Shown piece after piece: positions 1-5,323 of a stretch of 5,323 bases of DNA; positions within the stretch are counted from its first letter, which is position 1; every line of letters begins with the position of its first letter. The translations under genes and the position numbers were made by a program. The notes beneath the pieces were generated by a model. It made no database searches, was not told where the DNA came from, and was given only the letters and a program-made list of their open reading frames with translations. This DNA comes from Cellvibrionaceae bacterium (GTDB lineage Bacteria > Pseudomonadota > Gammaproteobacteria > Pseudomonadales > Cellvibrionaceae): NCBI GenBank assembly GCA_025800435.1, contig JAOXRV010000279.1, positions 1 through 5,323 on the forward strand, written 5' to 3'.

Positions 1-577
1 GGCAACCGTACTCGGACAGTTGCCGAAAGTATTCGGGAAAGCGCAGATCGTAACAAATAGCCAGGCCCACCCGCCCCCAGGGGCTGTCGAAATACACCGG
101 GGCCAAACCCGGGGCAAAGGTATCCGATTCTCGGTAGCGGCCCTGGGCATCATCCACATCTGCATCAAACAAGTGCACTTTATCGTAGCGGCTCAGCTCT
201 CGACCCCGCTCATCGTAGACAAAACAGGCCGCGTAAACTCGCTGATTTAAGGCCCCGGCACCGGTGTAGGGGTTGGCCCCCTGACAGGGAATAGAACCCG
301 CGATCAGATACACCCCGGCCTGCCGCGCCAGCGCTGCCAAAAATTGGCGCAATGGGCCCTCCGGGCTGGCTTCTTGGCTGCCGGCACTGCGCTGATCACC
401 ACCGCCAAAAATGGCAAACATCTCTGGCAATACCACCATTTGCGCACCGGCTTTGGCGCACGCTAATACCTGCGCCCTGGCAGCGGCGAGATTGGCTTCC
501 AAAGCTTTGCCACTGACCATTTGCACCAGGCCAAGACGCAGGGTTTTAAACTCTGGCGCTGCGGCTGGCTCAGACAC
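1..577 (-). CDS. Nit1-like carbon-nitrogen hydrolase, N-terminal part (3' end outside window)
   Basis: Translating the minus strand from the GTG at 577-575 gives 192 uninterrupted residues up to the window edge; the family is usually about 270-290 residues long. The nitrilase-superfamily catalytic triad is complete: Glu52 in VVLPEMF, Lys133 in RYDKVHLFD, and the nucleophile Cys175 in GLAICYDLRFPE. The last two motifs resemble the Nit1/YbeM branch, whose studied members are cytoplasmic amidases that hydrolyse deaminated glutathione, a metabolite-repair reaction. That substrate is inferred from family likeness; another omega-amidase-type substrate is possible. An in-frame TAA at 583-581 lies two codons upstream, so the GTG is the first possible start, and later starts would cut into the first beta strand (LRLGLVQM). 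The gene follows yhdP with a one-base overlap and is probably co-transcribed with it. In related bacteria tldD usually follows. The family call is very secure; the exact substrate is not. Confidence 0.95.
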   Translation of the reverse strand, partial: MSEPAAAPEFKTLRLGLVQMVSGKALEANLAAARAQVLACAKAGAQMVVLPEMFAIFGGGDQRSAGSQEASPEGPLRQFLAALARQAGVYLIAGSIPCQGANPYTGAGALNQRVYAACFVYDERGRELSRYDKVHLFDADVDDAQGRYRESDTFAPGLAPVYFDSPWGRVGLAICYDLRFPEYFRQLSEYGC

Positions 578-3500
578 TAGTTACGCTCCTCTATCTCTGG
601 GGCTTGCTCTGGGCCTTGGCGCTGATCGTCAAGGTTGGGGTCGCGTACCTGACCGCCCCCGGGCTCGATGACATCGGCGCCTGATTCGGTTTGAATGCCA
701 TCAGTTTCTGGGGCCTGGCTCTCTTGGGCCAGTTCAGAACCCGCTTTTTTAGCCGCCTTAGGATCGAACAATTTTTCCAGTTTAACCTGGGGCTCATCCC
801 AAGCACCAGTCATGGAATAGCTGACACTGGCCACCCTATCCACTTGGTTGGAGAAAATTTTGCTGGCCAAATACACCCCAGCTGCCGCCGGCCAACTCAC
901 CAATAAACCGGTGGCCAAAGCCACATTATTGCCCACCGGCAAAGTCGCCACTAAGCGGGTATCGAGGGTTTCATCGCGCCAATCAATTTTACCGGCCAAC
1001 TGCATTCTACTGCTCGGGCTCTTTACTAAAATGGGCTCTTGGATCAGCAGTTGCTGTTGCTGAAAATCGATATGCCCGCGCACCGTGTCAAACACAATGC
1101 CCTCTTTGTAGAGGTCGGAAAAATCCAGCCGCAAGCGCCGTACCCAGGTATCAAAGTTGAGTACACTAAGCAGCCGTAATAAAGCGTTGCCACCGGCACC
1201 GGCAGATTGAAAAAAGCGGCCCTTATCAATGGCCAAATCGAGGCTGCCGGCAATTAGCTCAGAGTTAAAATCCATTGGGCTGCCGGGCCAGTTCATATTC
1301 AAGTCAAACTCGGCCTGCTCAGATTCCATCAAGCTCGGCACCTGCCAGCGCTGGCTCAGCTCGTTAATATCGTTAAAGTGAATATGGGCCACCAAGCTCG
1401 ACAGGCCGTCGCCATCGCGCTGCCACTGCAAGCTGGCACCCGGGTCCTGGGCGTCGATCAATTTACCACCGATACGGATATCCCCGAGTGAGCCGTATAT
1501 CTTATCAACCTTTAGGCCACTGCCCAGGGCAGCTAACTGGGCCTGCCACTGGCCCAAGTCCTGGCCGTTATACGTCAACTGGCCAATCTCAATTGCCGTC
1601 GCTGGCAGGCGGCTAAAATCCCAGTCCGCTCCAGTTTTAGCGGCTTCTCTAGCCTCAACCGCCTGGCTGCCTGCTGCGGACTCTACTAGGTGCAGGTGCA
1701 GCAAGCGCAATTGCAATGGCTGAGCCCGGCCCTGTGCGGCCAACTTGCCACTGAGCTGCTCGCTGTGGGCCTCTAGCCACCAGTCACTCGGGCGTTGATA
1801 GCGGCCGCTGACGCTGACGTTATCTACCATCAGGCCAGCCAGCTGTAGCTGCTCCAATTGCAGCTGCCAGCGCACCGGCATCGGCGCCAACTGTGCTAAG
1901 CCCGGTTTTGCGACACCGCTCTGGCCACGCAGCCGGGCCAATCGCCGAGCCGCCGCCTGATACTGATCTGGCAAGCCCAGCCAGGGCTCGATATCCAAAC
2001 CTGGCAACTGCCCACTGATGGTAAACTCACCCCACTTCCCCTGGGGCTCTGCGCCATTGAGCGCGAGCTGAAAGCGTCGCTTAGCGCTGCCAAAGCTGTC
2101 CAATAACTGCGCCAAGCGCGGGCCGCCTTTACTTAAGTAGTAACGTAAATCCATATCCCGCGCGCCCTCACCCTGCAGCGGAATATGCAAACTTAGCTGG
2201 CGCAGATCCGCCGCCGCCTTGCCATAGGGGGCGGGTAAATTCAGCGCCAAGCCGCTCATATCAGTACTGAGTTGTAAGCTAGTTGTACCTTTGCCTGTAG
2301 CGCCCAGAGCGGTGGCGGGCAGGTTTAAGCGGGCATTGACCGAGGTACTGCCAGTGGCCAGTAAAAAACCTGGCTCATTGGTCCACAGGGCAAGTGCCTC
2401 GGGTGTTAGCTTGCCGTTCATAAGCAGCGCTGTGCCGGCTTTGTCAGGCCCTAAGCGCCCACTTAGGGGCTGGCCCCACAGTTTGGCCTCAATTTTTTTG
2501 CTGTGCAGGCCGCGCTTGGCATCGTAGTACAACTTGCTGCGAATATTTTCAAAACCCATACCCAAGCTGGGTATATCCAAACTGTTGTCCGCCAGCTCTA
2601 CCTCAATATCGTAGCGGCTGCCCTTGTTAACCCTGCGACTGATGGGTATTCTTAAATCCACTGCGCCACTCAACTGGCCGTCGAGGCGCCAATCGGCAAA
2701 CTGATTGGCTACACTGGCGGCAATTGGGCTGTCCAATAAAAATTTAACACCGTCCTGGCTCGGCCCACTAAAGCGCCCGGCCACGGTCAAGCGATCCCCC
2801 TCGGCACGGGGGTTATCCTCTAAGGTGACGGTAATCGGCGCCAGCGTTAAACCGCCGACACTGCCGCCATTGGATTCCAGCCACAGCTTACTGCCATCCA
2901 CTTGTAGCTCGGCATTGATACCCTCTACCCGGGGCCAGTCGGGCATATAATTGAGGCTGATATCCTCCAGCGAAAGCGCCAGCTGGGTAGTGTAGTTTAA
3001 ACGCTCACTGGCCTTGAGGCCGCCGCGATAGATAAAAGAGCCGTTGCGCAAGCGGCCGCTGGCCTCGGCTTGGGCTATCCACTCGCGCAGCGAGGGCGCC
3101 ACTACCTCGGGCAGGTACTTGGCATAGTTCTCAACGCGCTCATTCTTTAGGCCGATAAACAGGGTTAAATCACTGGGCTCGGTATTGGCAAACCAGGGTG
3201 TATACAGCTGCATGGAGCCGTTGACCTCAGTCTGGCCTGCCTGCATTTGAATGGGGCCGCTGTTAACAAAAATTGAATTCTCATCGCGCGCCAACAACCA
3301 CCGCACCTGGCCCCGGGCTCGCTCAAACACCTGGGGGGCGTTGTACACGGTGGTGTAGTGCATAGAAAAAGCGCCGTGGCTGTCGATATCAAAAAAGCCC
3401 TGTTTGGCCGAGCTCTGTAGATACCCACTGACACCGCTGAGCGCCGGCGCCCCCTGCCAAGCAGAAGCGGCAAAATCCTGTACATTGGCGCGCACTAAAA

Positions 3501-4689
3501 ACTCGGGCTGTTCACCAGTTTGATAACTCAGGTGGATATTGCTTAAGTGGCCACGGGGCTTGAGGATACCGAGTACTTTTTTCGCCTCGCCCTCGGGCAA
3601 CCAATCAAAGCGCTCGCTCAGTGCGTACCAGTAACCCAGGTCGAGTTCTGGCAGCTGCACAATCAGCGGCTGCTCGGGGGCAAACGAGAGGCCGATATCC
3701 AAGGGCTGGCGCTCGCCCTCTAGGCCAAACTGCGCATCGATATTCTGCAGATTAATCTGCCAGAACTGCTCGGCGCTGCGCACCGCACTGAGCTGTAAAT
3801 CTAAGGTTTGGGGCAGCGGCTTGGCGCCGCCACTGGCCTGCAACTGGCCCTGCAGTTCCATATAACCACCGGGCAGGCGCAGCAACCACAGCTCCCCGGT
3901 CAGCTCTAAGGATTCCACCATTTGACGCTGCTTAAACTCCAGCCAGCGCGGGTTGGCAAACTGCTCGGCCAACTGGGCCACAGACACTTGCTGCAGCTGC
4001 AGATAGGCGTTCGCTAAAAAAGTCTCGGGGTCGCGGGGGTCGCCCTCAGCTTCGAACACAAACTTAAGCTGGGGCTGATTATTGTGGCTGAGCTGGGCGC
4101 TTAGGCGGTGAAAGCTGGCGGTGTTTTCCATCACCAGTGCCGGCAGCTGCCACTGCTGTGCCGCCGCCCCGTGCGATTGATAACGCAAATTGACAGAGGA
4201 CAGCTCAACTCGCCCGCGCAGCGACAGGAACTCCAACGGGTCGATCACATCGTCGCTATCGGGGTCTTCGGGGCTGGGTAATACACCTTGTAGGTAAATT
4301 TGCCCGTCGTCAAAACGCTGCAGTGCCAGGCTCAATTCGTCAATTTGAAACTCACTCCAGCTCAGGCGCCAGTTAAGCAGTGTACGCAATAAATCGATGC
4401 GCAAATTGAGCGAGCCCAGGGCCATCACCTGTTCATCGCCCTGGTTGTACCAGCGCATACCGTCGATGCGCAACTGGGGTTTTAGGCCAGTCCACTCGCC
4501 CTGGAGCTGGTCCAGCTCAACCCGCACCCCCAGGGCCTGGCCCAATTGCTGGGCAATATCTGCGCGGTAGTTATCGGCCATGGGCAGCAATAGGCGCCCG
4601 CCCTGTACCACCAGGGCCAGGGTAATTAACAGCGCTGCAGCCAAGCCCCAAAAACGCCGGGCAAAGCTTCGTTTCCAGCTCGCTTTCAA
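577..4689 (-). CDS. yhdP: YhdP family AsmA-like envelope protein (phospholipid transport to the outer membrane)
   Basis: This complete gene encodes 1370 residues, somewhat longer than E. coli YhdP (about 1270). A short basic N-terminus (KRSFARR) precedes one membrane segment at about residues 13-36, giving an inner-membrane anchor with a periplasmic body. The body consists of long alternating beta-strand sequence as in AsmA/TamB/YdbH proteins, which are predicted to form a hydrophobic groove across the periplasm. The C-terminal family block is clear: GRFFQSAGAGGNALLRLLSVLNF at about 1157-1179, LPVGNNVALATG at 1250, a hydrophobic stretch to about 1279, then YSMTGAWDEPQVKLEKLF. In E. coli, YhdP with TamB and YdbH moves phospholipids to the outer membrane; the same role here is inferred. 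Residues 1308-1370 form an acidic, Gln/Pro/Gly-rich tail that looks disordered. The start is TTG: in-frame TAG 4710-4708 closes the frame upstream, no ATG or GTG lies between, and the first internal ATG (Met37) would lose the anchor. It follows rng and overlaps the hydrolase gene by one base. Confidence 0.95.
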   Translation of the reverse strand: MKASWKRSFARRFWGLAAALLITLALVVQGGRLLLPMADNYRADIAQQLGQALGVRVELDQLQGEWTGLKPQLRIDGMRWYNQGDEQVMALGSLNLRIDLLRTLLNWRLSWSEFQIDELSLALQRFDDGQIYLQGVLPSPEDPDSDDVIDPLEFLSLRGRVELSSVNLRYQSHGAAAQQWQLPALVMENTASFHRLSAQLSHNNQPQLKFVFEAEGDPRDPETFLANAYLQLQQVSVAQLAEQFANPRWLEFKQRQMVESLELTGELWLLRLPGGYMELQGQLQASGGAKPLPQTLDLQLSAVRSAEQFWQINLQNIDAQFGLEGERQPLDIGLSFAPEQPLIVQLPELDLGYWYALSERFDWLPEGEAKKVLGILKPRGHLSNIHLSYQTGEQPEFLVRANVQDFAASAWQGAPALSGVSGYLQSSAKQGFFDIDSHGAFSMHYTTVYNAPQVFERARGQVRWLLARDENSIFVNSGPIQMQAGQTEVNGSMQLYTPWFANTEPSDLTLFIGLKNERVENYAKYLPEVVAPSLREWIAQAEASGRLRNGSFIYRGGLKASERLNYTTQLALSLEDISLNYMPDWPRVEGINAELQVDGSKLWLESNGGSVGGLTLAPITVTLEDNPRAEGDRLTVAGRFSGPSQDGVKFLLDSPIAASVANQFADWRLDGQLSGAVDLRIPISRRVNKGSRYDIEVELADNSLDIPSLGMGFENIRSKLYYDAKRGLHSKKIEAKLWGQPLSGRLGPDKAGTALLMNGKLTPEALALWTNEPGFLLATGSTSVNARLNLPATALGATGKGTTSLQLSTDMSGLALNLPAPYGKAAADLRQLSLHIPLQGEGARDMDLRYYLSKGGPRLAQLLDSFGSAKRRFQLALNGAEPQGKWGEFTISGQLPGLDIEPWLGLPDQYQAAARRLARLRGQSGVAKPGLAQLAPMPVRWQLQLEQLQLAGLMVDNVSVSGRYQRPSDWWLEAHSEQLSGKLAAQGRAQPLQLRLLHLHLVESAAGSQAVEAREAAKTGADWDFSRLPATAIEIGQLTYNGQDLGQWQAQLAALGSGLKVDKIYGSLGDIRIGGKLIDAQDPGASLQWQRDGDGLSSLVAHIHFNDINELSQRWQVPSLMESEQAEFDLNMNWPGSPMDFNSELIAGSLDLAIDKGRFFQSAGAGGNALLRLLSVLNFDTWVRRLRLDFSDLYKEGIVFDTVRGHIDFQQQQLLIQEPILVKSPSSRMQLAGKIDWRDETLDTRLVATLPVGNNVALATGLLVSWPAAAGVYLASKIFSNQVDRVASVSYSMTGAWDEPQVKLEKLFDPKAAKKAGSELAQESQAPETDGIQTESGADVIEPGGGQVRDPNLDDQRQGPEQAPEIEERN
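586..591 (-). promoter_or_regulatory. Shine-Dalgarno sequence of the hydrolase gene
   Basis: The minus strand reads GAGGAG, eight bases before the GTG start at 577. It lies inside the last codons of yhdP (the Glu-Glu-Arg near the C-terminus), so ribosomes finishing yhdP pass over it. This supports the GTG as start and suggests translational coupling. Confidence 0.75.
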
Positions 4690-4701
4690 ATTACACTCGT
4701 C
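4687..4701 (-). promoter_or_regulatory. yhdP translation start region: weak Shine-Dalgarno and TTG codon
   Basis: On the minus strand GACGAG (4701-4696) stands six bases before TTG (4689-4687). Only the GAG part matches a Shine-Dalgarno core, so initiation may be weak. The one nearby GTG (4696-4694) runs straight into TAA and cannot be the start. The TTG is chosen because it is the only standard start codon that keeps the whole membrane anchor. Confidence 0.6.
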
Positions 4702-4703
4702 AA

Positions 4704-4759
4704 ATAACTAGACCAAAATAACCAGACCAAAACAACTAAACCAAAATAACTAGACCAAA
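4704..4759 (-). repeat. Four tandem copies of a 14-bp unit across the rng stop codon
   Basis: Read on the plus strand, four contiguous 14-base units follow the pattern ATAACTAGACCAAA, at 4704-4717, 4718-4731, 4732-4745 and 4746-4759. The first and fourth are identical, the second has one change and the third has two. Four further matching bases follow at 4760-4763. In the mRNA sense the unit is TTTGGTCTAGTTAT, and its first copy contains the last codons of rng and its TAG stop. The remaining copies fill most of the 60-base gap before yhdP. Because 14 is not a multiple of three, each copy shifts frame. The likeliest origin is tandem duplication of the rng 3' end; no hairpin or terminator is seen in it. 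Confidence 0.9.
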
Positions 4760-5323
4760 ATAATATCGTACTGTTCCTGGTGGTAAATGCTCTCCACCTT
4801 GAACTTGATGGTGCGGCCAATAAACTCTTCCAAATCCGCCACATTGGCCGAGTCTTCATCCAGCAGCCGGTCGATCACCACCGGCGATGCCAGCACCACA
4901 ATTTCTTCGGTATCATAGGCGCGCACCTCGCGCAGAATCTCCCGAAAAATTTCATAACAAATTGTCTCTGCGGATTTTAAGGTACCGCGCCCCTCGCACA
5001 CCGGGCAGGCCTCACACAGGCTCTGGCCCAGTGATTCGCGGGTGCGCTTGCGGGTCATCTCCACCAGGCCCAGCTCGGAGACCCCGGTGAGGCTGGTTTT
5101 GGTGTTGTCTCGCTCCAGCATTTTTTCCAGGGTACGAATCACCTGGCGCTGATGCTCGGCATCGTGCATATCGATAAAATCGATAATAATAATGCCACCC
5201 AGGTTGCGCAGTCTAAGCTGGCGGGCGATGGCGGTAGCGGCCTCAAGATTGGTTTTAAAAATAGTCTCTTCGAGGTTGCGGTGGCCGACAAAGGCGCCGG
5301 TGTTGACGTCAATCACTACCATT
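4750..5323 (-). CDS. rng: Ribonuclease G, C-terminal part (5' end outside window)
   Basis: The last 190 codons of an RNase E/G family endoribonuclease are present; the whole protein is normally about 490 residues, so roughly 60% lies beyond the window. The Met at 5322-5320 is internal, not the start. Visible residues (numbered in this fragment) are the DNase I-like active site with Asp5 in VVIDVNTGAF and Asp48 in IIIIDFIDM, corresponding to the Mg-binding Asp303 and Asp346 of E. coli RNase E, and the zinc-link pair Cys106 and Cys109 in CPVC (Cys404/407 of RNase E), which joins subunits in the family. The motifs LEMTRKRTRES-like (VEMTRKRTRES) and QEQYDIILV close to the end match RNase G, and the protein stops right after the core without the long degradosome scaffold of RNase E. 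RNase G trims the 5' end of 16S rRNA and cleaves some mRNAs in the cytoplasm. The stop is TAG at 4752-4750, inside the tandem repeat. Confidence 0.97.
   Translation of the reverse strand, partial: MVVIDVNTGAFVGHRNLEETIFKTNLEAATAIARQLRLRNLGGIIIIDFIDMHDAEHQRQVIRTLEKMLERDNTKTSLTGVSELGLVEMTRKRTRESLGQSLCEACPVCEGRGTLKSAETICYEIFREILREVRAYDTEEIVVLASPVVIDRLLDEDSANVADLEEFIGRTIKFKVESIYHQEQYDIILV

Noticed and set aside
411..671. Plus-strand open frame of 86 codons across the yhdP/hydrolase junction
   Set aside because: It lies opposite two well-supported genes, has no family resemblance, and spans their junction; it is a shadow frame.
3165..3485. Minus-strand open frame of 106 codons in another frame inside yhdP
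   Set aside because: It is wholly inside the yhdP coding frame, and its Arg/Cys/Pro-rich translation is typical of an out-of-frame reading of GC-rich DNA.
4681..4703. TTGACG on the minus strand as a possible -35 promoter box before yhdP
   Set aside because: No convincing -10 hexamer occurs at the usual 16-18 base spacing; the sequence there is already yhdP coding DNA.
4690..4763. Possible transcription terminator or CRISPR-like array in the rng-yhdP spacer
   Set aside because: The repeats are direct and contiguous, with no spacers between them, no inverted-repeat stem and no GC-rich hairpin followed by a T-run.
4780..5090. Two plus-strand open frames opposite rng
   Set aside because: They lie antisense to strongly conserved RNase G sequence, so their openness is explained by that gene.

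Overview
The window carries three genes, all on the minus strand and read from high to low coordinates: the 3' end of rng (ribonuclease G), a complete yhdP (a very large AsmA-like envelope protein), and the 5' part of a Nit1-like carbon-nitrogen hydrolase. No RNA gene, mobile element or CRISPR array was seen. All plus-strand open frames, and two shorter minus-strand ones, are shadows of these genes. The order rng-yhdP-nitrilase is a familiar gammaproteobacterial cluster. In Pseudomonas and relatives it lies between mreBCD-maf and tldD, so those genes are the expected neighbours outside the window; that is inference. The rather GC-rich coding DNA and the protein sequences fit a free-living gammaproteobacterium, perhaps of a Pseudomonas/Cellvibrio-like group, but the species cannot be read from this window.

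Layout. 4750-5323 is the C-terminal third of RNase G, with both catalytic Asp and the zinc-link CPxC motif intact. 4690-4749 is a short AT-rich spacer made mostly of a 14-bp tandem repeat that begins inside the last codons of rng. 577-4689 is yhdP, 1370 codons, apparently begun by a TTG codon. 1-577 is the first 192 codons of the hydrolase, beginning at a GTG that shares one base with the yhdP stop and sits behind a good Shine-Dalgarno sequence.

The tight spacing and absence of a visible terminator suggest one transcript. The products work in different places: RNase G in cytoplasmic RNA processing, YhdP across the periplasm in phospholipid delivery to the outer membrane, and the hydrolase in cytoplasmic amide hydrolysis, probably metabolite repair. 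The cluster is therefore a conserved operon rather than one obvious pathway.

I found no new biological system. The points most worth a second look are the tandem repeat spanning the rng stop codon, the TTG start of yhdP, and an acidic low-complexity tail on YhdP.
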